Source: Candidatus Zambryskibacteria bacterium RIFCSPLOWO2_02_FULL_39_14 (GTDB taxonomy: Bacteria > Patescibacteriota > Minisyncoccia > Phycocordibacterales > Zambryskibacteraceae). From it: DNA of 13,377 nucleotides. Of this stretch, positions 1-6,521 are shown in pieces; the stretch's first letter is position 1; every line of letters starts with the position of its first letter. The notes beneath the pieces were generated by a model. It was given only the letters and a program-made list of their open reading frames with translations. It made no database searches and had not been told where the DNA came from. The DNA is taken from contig MHWM01000027.1 of assembly GCA_001824135.1 (NCBI GenBank), forward strand, positions 5,517-18,893. The letters are read 5' to 3'. The position numbers were made by a program, and so were the translations under genes.

Positions 1-693
1 GTACACGCAGTTGAGTACAACTTCTTTTGGGCCGACACCTTTCTCGCGATGACACCGAGGGAGCTTGATGAGTTTTGCGAGATCTATAGAGATGTGGGTC
101 TGCCATTTTGGGTACAGACTCGTGTCGAGACCATCACAGATTGGCGTCTGAAACAGCTCAAGGACGTCGGTCTTCATAAGATCGCTTTCGGCATCGAAAA
201 CGGCGATGAGAAGTTTCGTCAGCAAGTGGTCATCAAGGAGTTCTCGAATGACGATGCGGTCCGCAAGCTGGCAATCACCACTGACATGGGGGTAATATAT
301 AACACCAATAACATGGTGGGTTACCCATTTGAAACGCGGGAAATCGCCATGGAAACTGTTCGGCTCAATCGTCGCTTCAAGGGGGTGGACACGGTCAACT
401 GCTTTGTCTTCACTCCATACTACGGCACTGGGGCTAGAGTGAAGGCACTCAAAGCTGGGTTCATCGATCCGGATGTAATTTGTCAGGATACGAACGAGGA
501 TTCAGTCCTTACCATGCCCCAGTTTACGAAAGAGCAGATTCGCGGCGTCCGGCGCTGTTTTCCTCTCTACGTGAAGTTTCCCGAACATCGCTGGAAGGAA
601 ATCCAGCGCGCAGAAACCGACGACGCACTTCTCACTTGGCTTCAGAAGGAGTATCAAGACACTTTCTTCAAAGAGCCGGTGATTCAGTTCTAG
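1..693 (+). CDS. Radical SAM protein, C-terminal part (5' end cut by window edge)
   Basis: The reading frame is open from base 1 with no stop, so the first ATG at 49 is internal and the gene begins upstream of the window. The visible 230 residues carry late radical-SAM core features: a WADTF segment like the conserved strand of B12-binding radical SAM proteins (about residues 10-14), WVQTRVETITD, then LHKIAFGIENGDEKF, which matches the common f-G-I-E-s-G motif that helps bind S-adenosylmethionine. The CxxxCxxC cluster motif must lie upstream and is not seen. Substrate and reaction cannot be read from this fragment. Base composition is near 50% GC, with many C/G-ending codons, unlike the AT-rich genes that follow, which suggests recent acquisition. 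The stop is TAG and a hairpin terminator follows within 20 bases. The family call is fairly safe; the exact function is unknown. Confidence 0.75.
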   Translation, partial: VHAVEYNFFWADTFLAMTPRELDEFCEIYRDVGLPFWVQTRVETITDWRLKQLKDVGLHKIAFGIENGDEKFRQQVVIKEFSNDDAVRKLAITTDMGVIYNTNNMVGYPFETREIAMETVRLNRRFKGVDTVNCFVFTPYYGTGARVKALKAGFIDPDVICQDTNEDSVLTMPQFTKEQIRGVRRCFPLYVKFPEHRWKEIQRAETDDALLTWLQKEYQDTFFKEPVIQF

Positions 694-710
694 TTTCTCG
701 GTTTTGTTTC

Positions 711-756
711 TACAGCCCTGTTTCCGACTTGTCGGTAGCGGGGCTGTATTTTTATT
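711..756 (+). terminator. Rho-independent terminator after the radical SAM gene
   Basis: TACAGCCC (711-718) pairs with GGGCTGTA (741-748), and an inner stem CCGAC (724-728) pairs with GTCGG (731-735) around a TT loop. A run of T follows directly from 749. It separates the GC-richer radical SAM gene from the next transcription unit. Confidence 0.8.
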
Positions 757-779
757 ATACTTTTAAAATCAGTAGTTTT

Positions 780-788
780 TGCTAGAAT
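780..788 (+). promoter_or_regulatory. Extended -10 promoter for the O-antigen ligase-like gene
   Basis: TGC followed by TAGAAT (783-788) forms an extended -10 element. Transcription is expected at about 795, only two bases before the ATG at 797, so the mRNA should have almost no leader. No convincing -35 box and no Shine-Dalgarno sequence are seen. Confidence 0.5.
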
Positions 789-796
789 GAATATTA

Positions 797-2854
797 ATGT
801 CTACTAGATATCTTAAGTACGTAATTTTTACCGGTCTTTTTCTAGTGCCGTTTGTGCCATTTCTTGTCTCAAGCAGTTTTTTCTTCCCATTCATTACTAC
901 TAAAGTATTTGCTTGGAGGATTATTGTAGAAATTATCTTTGTAGCTTGGTTATCACTTGCGTTGGTTGATACAGAATATCGACCGAGAAAGTCAGTGATC
1001 TTGTATTCAGTTCTAGGATTCTTGATAGCAATAGGATTAGCGGATTTGTTTGGAGTGGCTCCGCTTAAAAGTTTCTGGTCGAACTTTGAACGTATGGAAG
1101 GTTTTATCTCCCTTCTTCATCTTGGAATGTTCTTTGTTGTTATATCATCATTTTTTAGAGAGATTGATTGGAAGAGATGGTGGAATACATCGCTCGTTGC
1201 TTCATTTATCATGGTTTTATATTGTGTCTTACAAATTATTGGTCTTAAAACCATTAATCAAGGCGGAGTACGAGTGGACGGAACATTTGGCAACGCTATT
1301 TATCTGGCTGTTTACATGCTTTTTCATATATTTATCGCAATGCTTTTTATGTGGCGTGAATGGCAGAATACTCTATTAAGATGGGTTTATGGATTGCTGA
1401 TTTTTTTACAAATCTTCATCTTATACTACACAGCTACTCGTGGCGCTATTTTAGGTCTTATCGGCGGTCTTTTCGTAGTAGCTATTTTAAATATAAATAA
1501 TCGCGAATCTGTGCCTGCTAGAAAGATGAGTATTACACTTCTAATCTCACTAATTATTCTAATAGGTGTATTCTTCTCTATTAAAAATACAGAATTCGTG
1601 AGCAAAAGCCCCGTACTCTCCCGTTTTTCTTCTCTGACAACAGAAGAACTCAAGAATCAAGGGCGTTATTTTGTCTGGCCTATGGCTATTGAAGGTTGGA
1701 AAGAGAATCCCATTTTAGGTTGGGGACAGGAGAATTTCAGCTACGTTTTTCAAAAATATTATACTCCAGATATGGTTCACTTAGAACCATGGTTTGATAG
1801 GGCTCACAACATTTTTCTCGATTGGTTAGTGGTCGGTGGTCTGATAGGGCTTCTTGCTTATCTTTCTCTCTATATAGTTCTACTCTATCTTATTTGGTGG
1901 CGTAATATAGTTTTTTCATACACGGAGAAATCTATTATTACAGGTCTAATAGCCGCATATTTTTTTCATAATTTCTTTGTCTTCGATCATTTGATAAGTT
2001 ACATACTCTTTTTCTCTCTACTTGCATATGTACACTATTTGAGTAGTGATAGTTTTTCTTGGCAAAGATCAATGACTCTAACCAGAGTAAGAAATATTGT
2101 CTTGCCCGCTTTTACTATCTTGTTAGTTTTCTCTCTTTATTTTGTAAACATAAAACCGATTATCACCAATATTAATATAATAGAAGCTCTTAAGATTATC
2201 CAAGAATCGGGAGACATTAAAATAGTTATTGAATCTCTTAAAAAAGCTTACAATACTGCAAGTCTGGGTAAGACAGAGGTTGTGGAACAGTTAGCTTCTA
2301 ATTCGGTCGCTGTTTTAACAAGTGATATATCTATGGAGGAAAAAAATACCTTTTTCGCATTTGCTAGAGATGCCGTTATTAATCAAGAAAAAGATAAAAA
2401 TATTGAAAGAGATGCTCGATATCAATTAATGGCCGGGTCTTTCTTGGCTACCACCAGTATTTTAGATGAAGCTTTGGTGCATCTTGGTAAAGCTCGAGAA
2501 TTGATGCCGGGTAAACAGCAGATATATTTTGAGATTGGTTCTGCTTATATAAATAAGAAAGAACCACTTATTGCTCTGGAAACATTTAAAGAAGCTTACG
2601 AACTTCTACCTACATATTCGGAAGCTAAATTGATTTATCTGGCAGGTGCGATTTATGCTAATGATAAAGTGGTGGAAAATGAAATGATTAGCCAGCTCTC
2701 AGAGAAAGAGTTAGTTTTCGATGATAGAATCATTAATGCTTACTATACTAATGGGCGAGTTAACATGGTTATGAAATTGCTCGAGGATCGTATAAGACTT
2801 GACCCTGTGAATGCTGATACTTACCGAGACTTTCTTAAAGAATTTGCAAATTAA
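797..2854 (+). CDS. O-antigen ligase/polymerase-like membrane protein (Wzy_C) with C-terminal TPRs
   Basis: A 685-residue protein of about a dozen hydrophobic segments, spread over residues 8-455, followed by a soluble C-terminal part. The signature of the O-antigen ligase/WzyC family is present: YYTATRGAILGL (about 210-221, with the TRG motif), then GRYFVWPMAIEGWKENPILGWG (about 289-310) and a large outward loop ending in the FDRAHNIFLDW motif (about 333-343), whose His is the usual catalytic candidate. Residues about 545-660 read as tetratricopeptide repeats (for example IYFEIGSAYINKKEPLIALETFKEAYELLP). Family members join or polymerise glycans on a lipid carrier, or glycosylate proteins, at the outer face of the cytoplasmic membrane; which of these applies here cannot be told. 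The start is fixed by the adjacent -10 box. It appears to be a single-gene transcript, read towards the structured region downstream. Confidence 0.85.
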   Translation: MSTRYLKYVIFTGLFLVPFVPFLVSSSFFFPFITTKVFAWRIIVEIIFVAWLSLALVDTEYRPRKSVILYSVLGFLIAIGLADLFGVAPLKSFWSNFERMEGFISLLHLGMFFVVISSFFREIDWKRWWNTSLVASFIMVLYCVLQIIGLKTINQGGVRVDGTFGNAIYLAVYMLFHIFIAMLFMWREWQNTLLRWVYGLLIFLQIFILYYTATRGAILGLIGGLFVVAILNINNRESVPARKMSITLLISLIILIGVFFSIKNTEFVSKSPVLSRFSSLTTEELKNQGRYFVWPMAIEGWKENPILGWGQENFSYVFQKYYTPDMVHLEPWFDRAHNIFLDWLVVGGLIGLLAYLSLYIVLLYLIWWRNIVFSYTEKSIITGLIAAYFFHNFFVFDHLISYILFFSLLAYVHYLSSDSFSWQRSMTLTRVRNIVLPAFTILLVFSLYFVNIKPIITNINIIEALKIIQESGDIKIVIESLKKAYNTASLGKTEVVEQLASNSVAVLTSDISMEEKNTFFAFARDAVINQEKDKNIERDARYQLMAGSFLATTSILDEALVHLGKARELMPGKQQIYFEIGSAYINKKEPLIALETFKEAYELLPTYSEAKLIYLAGAIYANDKVVENEMISQLSEKELVFDDRIINAYYTNGRVNMVMKLLEDRIRLDPVNADTYRDFLKEFAN

Positions 2855-2863
2855 TGATGAGTA

Positions 2864-2872
2864 TGCTATACT
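2864..2872 (+). promoter_or_regulatory. Extended -10 promoter for a candidate small RNA
   Basis: TGC followed by TATACT (2867-2872) lies ten bases after the stop of the upstream gene. It points into a segment of hairpins with no ORF, with expected transcription from about 2879. Confidence 0.45.
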
Positions 2873-2878
2873 ATAGAA

Positions 2879-2995
2879 GTGAGTGCTAGAGATAGCACCA
2901 AACGAACGAATATCTGCATGAGTCCCGCCGTAAGGCGGGTTTCATGTTTAACCCCCCACATAAATGAATGTGAGGGGGTTTGTGTTTATATTTTT
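2879..2995 (+). ncRNA. Candidate structured small RNA, about 117 nt, family not recognised
   Basis: Three hairpins follow the promoter-like box in series. The first pairs GTGCTA (2883-2888) with TAGCAC (2893-2898) around a GAGA tetraloop. The second pairs CATGA (2917-2921) with TCATG (2942-2946) and CCCGCC (2924-2929) with GGCGGG (2934-2939) around a GTAA tetraloop, with a symmetric GT/TT internal loop. The third is the terminator described separately. Both tetraloops are of the stable GNRA type. No ORF with a plausible start fits. I do not recognise tmRNA, SRP RNA, RNase P RNA or a known riboswitch in it. An alternative is that these hairpins are simply the 3' UTR of the preceding gene. Confidence 0.45.
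2950..2995 (+). terminator. Strong Rho-independent terminator
   Basis: AACCCCC (2950-2956) pairs with GGGGGTT (2974-2980), continued by CACAT (2957-2961) with ATGTG (2968-2972) and one bulged A at 2973. A broken T-rich tract runs to 2995. It would end both the candidate small RNA and any read-through from the ligase-like gene. Confidence 0.75.
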
Positions 2996-3002
2996 AGAAA
3001 TC

Positions 3003-3008
3003 TATAAT
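3003..3008 (+). promoter_or_regulatory. Consensus -10 box inside a short palindrome
   Basis: TATAAT (3003-3008) lies in the perfect palindrome CTATAAT-A-ATTATAG (3002-3016). Forward transcription would start at about 3015, just before the long stem at 3021. The reverse half is also a -10-like sequence pointing left, so activity in either direction is possible. No clear -35 box is seen. Confidence 0.35.
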
Positions 3009-3014
3009 AATTAT

Positions 3015-3170
3015 AGTTTATTTCCATGCGTGGAGAGCGGCCGCACTCACAAAGATATTTGTTTGGAGCTAGCCCCGCTCTCCGCGCACGGAAAGAAATA
3101 TCAATAATCAAAAAAATAATTTTTTAAAATAAAACAAGTGTGCGAGTTATCCACACTTTATTATTTTATC
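3015..3170 (+). ncRNA. Candidate structured RNA with a 20-bp stem, family not recognised
   Basis: A near-perfect stem pairs 3021-3040 with 3075-3094: GGAGAGCGG (3032-3040) with CCGCTCTCC (3075-3083), then GCG with CGC, then TTTCC with GGAAA, with a single A/C mismatch and one G-U pair. The 34-base apical part can fold further: ACAAA (3049-3053) with TTTGT (3058-3062), and CTC (3046-3048) with GAG (3066-3068). The GC-rich stem stands out in an AT-rich surround. A weak terminator-like hairpin, AAGTGTG (3136-3142) with CACACTT (3152-3158), followed by T-rich sequence could mark the 3' end. I do not see the conserved SRP RNA loop or a 6S-type central bubble. The transcript limits are guesses; the stem itself is certain. 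Confidence 0.4.
3147..3155 (+). promoter_or_regulatory. Perfect DnaA-box sequence
   Basis: TTATCCACA matches the DnaA-box consensus exactly. It lies in the loop and 3' arm of the small AAGTGTG/CACACTT hairpin. It is a single box with no cluster of others nearby, so it is not by itself evidence for an origin; chance is possible. Confidence 0.3.
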
Positions 3171-3237
3171 TATTGTATATATTTATCTTCGGGATGATAA
3201 TAAACATAATCGCAGGCAAGTAATTTTTAAAATATTT

Positions 3238-3284
3238 ATCTGCGACCTGCCCGTGCCGTTTCGGTACAATTCGGGCAGGTAGAT
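3238..3284 (+). other. Strong hairpin upstream of the basic peptide gene (leader element or separate RNA)
   Basis: ACCTGCCCG (3245-3253) pairs with CGGGCAGGT (3272-3280). The stem is extended by ATCT (3238-3241) with AGAT (3281-3284) across a GCG bulge, and by an inner TGCCG (3254-3258) with CGGTA (3262-3266) around a TTT loop. An upstream TCGCAG (3210-3215) can pair with CTGCGA (3240-3245), which would compete with the base of this stem. This arrangement could be regulatory for the peptide gene that starts 39 bases downstream. No T-tract follows, so it is not an ordinary terminator. Confidence 0.45.
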
Positions 3285-3322
3285 GTTAATAATAATTTCT
3301 CGATTAAGTTCGAGACAAAACA

Positions 3323-3406
3323 ATGGCAAAGAAAAGAAAGGCAGCAAAAAGGAAAAAAGCTTCTTCCAAGAAGAAAAAGTCTTCTAGTAGAAAAAAACGA
3401 GCTTAA
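3323..3406 (+). CDS. 27-residue Lys/Arg-rich peptide
   Basis: The frame encodes MAKKRKAAKRKKASS followed by KKKKSSSRKKRA and a TAA stop. Besides Met1 only four residue types occur: 12 Lys, 4 Arg, 5 Ser and 5 Ala. Such a composition suits binding of DNA or RNA, like the tails of histone-H1-like or ribosomal proteins, but no family is assigned. It is not the ribosomal peptide bTHX, which has a different pattern. No Shine-Dalgarno sequence is seen; a -10-like AATAAT at 3290-3295 would give a leader of about 20 bases. A perfect terminator hairpin starts 12 bases after the stop, so the gene looks like a complete small transcription unit, which supports it being real. Low-complexity A-rich sequence could still be coding by chance. 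Confidence 0.55.
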   Translation: MAKKRKAAKRKKASSKKKKSSSRKKRA

Positions 3407-3417
3407 TACTTTTTGCT

Positions 3418-3460
3418 CTCAAAGAAAAAACGCTACCGCAAAGAGCGTTTTTTCTTTGAG
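3418..3460 (+). terminator. Perfect 17-bp hairpin terminator, likely working in both directions
   Basis: Bases 3418-3434 are the exact reverse complement of 3444-3460, with a 9-base loop. The stem is CTCAAAG, an A6 run, then CGCT, so the 3' arm carries AGCG followed by T6 within the stem, and further T residues follow at 3463-3468. It ends the basic peptide unit and separates it from secA. Confidence 0.8.
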
Positions 3461-3466
3461 TATTTT

Positions 3467-3496
3467 TTGGCTATAAGAGCTCAGACATGTTAAAAT
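3467..3496 (+). promoter_or_regulatory. secA promoter
   Basis: A -35-like TTGGCT (3467-3472) and an extended -10 made of TGT plus TAAAAT (3491-3496) are separated by 18 bases. Transcription is expected at about 3503, three bases before the ATG at 3506, so secA mRNA should be nearly leaderless. Confidence 0.55.
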
Positions 3497-3505
3497 AAGC
3501 TCCCC

Positions 3506-5965
3506 ATGGCATTTTTAAAGAGTATTTTTGGTTCTCCAGAGGATAAGTTGCTCAAATCTTGGAAGGTTTTAGTGGAACAAATAAACGGGTTTGAGTCCTC
3601 ATTAGAAAATCTTTCACCTGAAGAATTAAAAGGTAAAACAATTGAATTTAAAAATCGACTTAGAGAAGGCGAATCTTTAGATAATTTGTTACCAGAAGCT
3701 TTCGCTGTAGTGCGGGAAGCTTCTAAACGTACTTTAGGTCAAAGGCATTTCGATGTTCAATTACTCGGTGGTATCGCTCTTTATAAGGGTGGTATTGCAG
3801 AAATGAAAACTGGAGAAGGTAAGACGTTGGTGGCAACATTACCTGCTTATCTTATGGCTCTTGTTGATAAAGGAGTTCATGTGGTAACTGTTAATGATTA
3901 TCTCTCACGTCGCGATGCTGTCTGGATGGGTCAGATCTACTCTTACCTTGGTCTTTCTATAGGGGTATTGAATCATGCCGAATCTTTTATCTACGATGAA
4001 TCACATACAAAAGATAAGGAACGTGACGAGCTAGGTTCTTTTCATGTGGTCCATGAATTTCTAAGACCTTCCACCAAGAAAAATGTTTATAGAGCGGATA
4101 TTACTTATGGCACTAACAATGAATTTGGTTTCGATTATTTGCGAGATAATCTTCTTTATAACAAAGAAGATCTTTCCCAGCGTGATTACCATTACGCTAT
4201 AGTAGATGAGATTGATTCTATTCTCATCGATGAAGCGCGAACACCTCTTATTATCTCAAGTAATACAGGTGCTGCTGGAGAACTTTATGAGAAATTTGCC
4301 AAAATTGCCAGAGAACTTAAAGAAGAGACAGATTTCACTGTGGATGAGAAACTTCGCGCTGTATCTATGACAAATGACGGCATCAATAAGGCCGAAAAAC
4401 TTCTAGGTATAGACAATATTTACACTGAAGGCGGGGTTAAATACGTGCATCATCTCGAGACAGCTGTCAGGGCTAAAGCTCTATACCATAAAGATAAAGA
4501 ATATGTAGTAAAAAATAACGAAGTTGTTATTGTAGATGCTTTTACTGGACGACTTCAGCCGGGTCGGCGTTGGTCTGAAGGTCTGCATCAAGCTATAGAA
4601 GCTAAGGAAGGTGTACGCATAAAGGAAGAGAGTCGCACCTTTGCTTCAGTAACTTTTCAAAACTATTTTCGCATGTATCAGAAGCTTTCTGGTATGACCG
4701 GCACAGCTGTTACTTCCAAAGAGGAATTTTACAAAGTCTACGGTCTTGATACTTTTGTTATTCCTACTAATAAGCAAATAGCCCGCATAGATCACGGTGA
4801 TTTCATATTTCAGACTCAAATCGGCAAGATGAAAGCCGTAGCTAGGAAAGTAAAGGAATTAAATAAGAAAGGTCAACCAGTGCTCATCGGTACTGTATCT
4901 ATTGAGAATAATGAATTACTTTCTGAATATTTAAAGAACGAAGGTATTAAACACGAAGTTCTTAATGCTAAAAATCATGAGAGAGAGGGAGAACAGATAG
5001 CTCAAGCTGGTCGTATAGGTGCGGTTACTGTTGCTACTAATATGGCTGGAAGGGGTATTGATATAAAACTTGGCGGTATTCCTAGCACAAAAGAAGAATA
5101 TGAAAAAGTAAAAGAAATAGGCGGTCTCTTTGTTCTTGGTACTGAACGGCATGATGCTCGTCGTATAGATAATCAATTGCGCGGTCGTTCCGGCAGACAA
5201 GGTGATACTGGTGAGACTCAGTTTTTTGTATCACTTGAAGATTCTTTGATGCGTATTTTTGCTGTAGATACTATCAAGAAGATGATGGGACGTTTCAATA
5301 TCCCTGAGGATGAACCTATAGAAAACAAACTTATAACCAATTCTTTAGAGAAGGCTCAAGAGAAAATCGAGGGTTTCAATTTCGATGCACGTAAACATGT
5401 TCTTGAATTTGATGATGTGCTCAATTTTCAACGCAGTATCATCTATGGTCGTAGGCGCAAGATATTAACAGGTGGACAGTCAGAAGTTAAAGAATATCTA
5501 ACTGAGGCAAAAGAATATCTAAGTCCGGAAATGAGAGAGAAGTTAGATAAGAAAATGTTAGTTATTTCTCTTGAAGTTTCTGGCGTTCTTGAAGTATTGC
5601 GTCGCATCATTCTCCAGACCATTGATCTATTTTGGGTAGATCACTTAGAAATGATGGAGTATTTGCGCAGTTCAGTAAACTTACGCGCCTACGGACAACG
5701 TGATCCGCTAGTTGAATACAAAAAAGATGGTTTAAGGTTTTTCAGAGATATGGAAAGCTCCATAGCCAAACAGGCGGTCGAATTTGTTCTTGCTCTTAAT
5801 CCAGAAGCTGCTAGCTCTTTTAAAACAACTTCTATGGAAATTGAAGCTAAGGCCGTGTCTGATAGTTCGCGTCCGATAGTTTCTAAAGCTAATGTAGGCA
5901 GGAATGATCCTTGTCCTTGCGGTTCTGGTAAAAAATATAAGAAATGTCATGGAGCTAATAACTGA
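3506..5965 (+). CDS. secA: Preprotein translocase ATPase SecA
   Basis: An 819-residue SecA, the motor that drives unfolded proteins through SecYEG at the cytoplasmic membrane. NBD1 has Walker A KTGEGKT (about 101-107) and Walker B DEIDSILIDEARTP (about 234-247). NBD2 has TNMAGRGIDIKLGG and the GTERHDARRIDNQLRGRSGRQGD block. The tail has a SEC-C zinc motif (C803, C805, C814, H815) that in other bacteria binds SecB or ribosomes. Two departures from the B. subtilis or E. coli pattern are visible: an insert of roughly 28 residues at about 157-194 in NBD1 just before ADITYGTNNEFGFDYLRDN, and a shortened helical wing region, with EKVI-type sequence reached soon after the FDARKHVLEFDDVL motif. Both are inferred from memory of the family. 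The start follows the promoter directly; no Shine-Dalgarno is present. The last bases overlap the next gene, suggesting co-transcription. Confidence 0.97.
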   Translation: MAFLKSIFGSPEDKLLKSWKVLVEQINGFESSLENLSPEELKGKTIEFKNRLREGESLDNLLPEAFAVVREASKRTLGQRHFDVQLLGGIALYKGGIAEMKTGEGKTLVATLPAYLMALVDKGVHVVTVNDYLSRRDAVWMGQIYSYLGLSIGVLNHAESFIYDESHTKDKERDELGSFHVVHEFLRPSTKKNVYRADITYGTNNEFGFDYLRDNLLYNKEDLSQRDYHYAIVDEIDSILIDEARTPLIISSNTGAAGELYEKFAKIARELKEETDFTVDEKLRAVSMTNDGINKAEKLLGIDNIYTEGGVKYVHHLETAVRAKALYHKDKEYVVKNNEVVIVDAFTGRLQPGRRWSEGLHQAIEAKEGVRIKEESRTFASVTFQNYFRMYQKLSGMTGTAVTSKEEFYKVYGLDTFVIPTNKQIARIDHGDFIFQTQIGKMKAVARKVKELNKKGQPVLIGTVSIENNELLSEYLKNEGIKHEVLNAKNHEREGEQIAQAGRIGAVTVATNMAGRGIDIKLGGIPSTKEEYEKVKEIGGLFVLGTERHDARRIDNQLRGRSGRQGDTGETQFFVSLEDSLMRIFAVDTIKKMMGRFNIPEDEPIENKLITNSLEKAQEKIEGFNFDARKHVLEFDDVLNFQRSIIYGRRRKILTGGQSEVKEYLTEAKEYLSPEMREKLDKKMLVISLEVSGVLEVLRRIILQTIDLFWVDHLEMMEYLRSSVNLRAYGQRDPLVEYKKDGLRFFRDMESSIAKQAVEFVLALNPEAASSFKTTSMEIEAKAVSDSSRPIVSKANVGRNDPCPCGSGKKYKKCHGANN

Positions 5966-6497
5966 TATTGTACAAGTCGTTCAGAATATAGTTTTCCATC
6001 CCAATCTAACTAATGCCACAGTTTTATTTCTGGTATCGCTTATCAATGAATCTTTCTCCATTGTGCCATATCCTGTCATATTGTCTGGTCAACTGTTGCT
6101 ATTGGAAGACCCATTCTCTATAACTATGATAATCAAGTTGTCTCTTTTTGTGGTTATACCAATTGGTATAGGGACTACCTTAGGTTCTCTTCCCGTTTAT
6201 GGGCTAGCTTATTTTGGTGGTAAGCCCGCAATAGAAAAATTCAGTAAATATCTGCGATTTTCTTGGGATAGTATTGAAAGAATAAGTTTGCGATTCAACG
6301 GGAGTTGGTATGATGAAATATTGTTTCTTATTTTACGTTCCGTACCTCTTCTGCCATCTTTACCGGTAAATGCGGTAGCTGGTATATTACGCATGCGCCC
6401 AGCTCCTTATCTGGTGCTTACTATTGCCGGTACTATTATAAAAATGTTGATTATGTTTATGTTTGTTGGTTTTGGAGTGGAAGGTCTGGTTCAATAG
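5949..6497 (+). CDS. DedA/VTT-family membrane protein
   Basis: A 182-residue polytopic membrane protein. I take the start MELITDIVQ at 5949 rather than an ATG 45 bases upstream, because the upstream 15 codons lie in the secA zinc-motif sequence and the chosen start gives a 17-base overlap with the secA stop. The family is indicated by four to five hydrophobic segments, the GTTLGSLPVYGLAYFGGKPAIEKF stretch (G-s-l-.-.-Y-.-.-G of VTT proteins), and the later F-L-I-L-R-S-V-P-L-L-P-S-L-P-V-N-A-V-A-G motif, which corresponds to the amphipathic re-entrant F-x-R-x-x-P-x-x-R-x-x-x-x-x-P-A-G element. The usual Arg of that element appears to be Ser/Leu here, which is unusual. Known DedA proteins flip phospholipids or undecaprenyl phosphate; substrate here is unknown. 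Confidence 0.75.
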   Translation: MELITDIVQVVQNIVFHPNLTNATVLFLVSLINESFSIVPYPVILSGQLLLLEDPFSITMIIKLSLFVVIPIGIGTTLGSLPVYGLAYFGGKPAIEKFSKYLRFSWDSIERISLRFNGSWYDEILFLILRSVPLLPSLPVNAVAGILRMRPAPYLVLTIAGTIIKMLIMFMFVGFGVEGLVQ

Positions 6498-6509
6498 GGT
6501 TGTTTCGTC

Positions 6510-6515
6510 TATAAT
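6510..6515 (+). promoter_or_regulatory. Consensus -10 box for the thiol-oxidase genes
   Basis: TATAAT is followed by six bases and then the ATG at 6522, placing the expected transcription start on the A of the start codon. This is a leaderless arrangement and an internal promoter downstream of secA and the DedA gene. No clear -35 box is seen. Confidence 0.6.
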
Positions 6516-6521
6516 ACCGAT

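Noticed and set aside
480..785. Rightward ORF of 101 codons
   Set aside because: It is out of frame with the radical SAM gene and runs through the terminator hairpin; composition is not protein-like.
3147..3155. Origin of replication
   Set aside because: A single DnaA box without a cluster or dnaA/dnaN neighbours is not enough.
3015..3170. SRP RNA, 6S RNA or tmRNA
   Set aside because: The conserved SRP loop bases, a 6S-type central bubble and a tRNA-like T-arm are all missing.
5904..5948. Upstream ATG as start of the DedA-like gene
   Set aside because: These 15 codons lie in another frame of the conserved secA zinc motif; the start at 5949 gives a normal short overlap.
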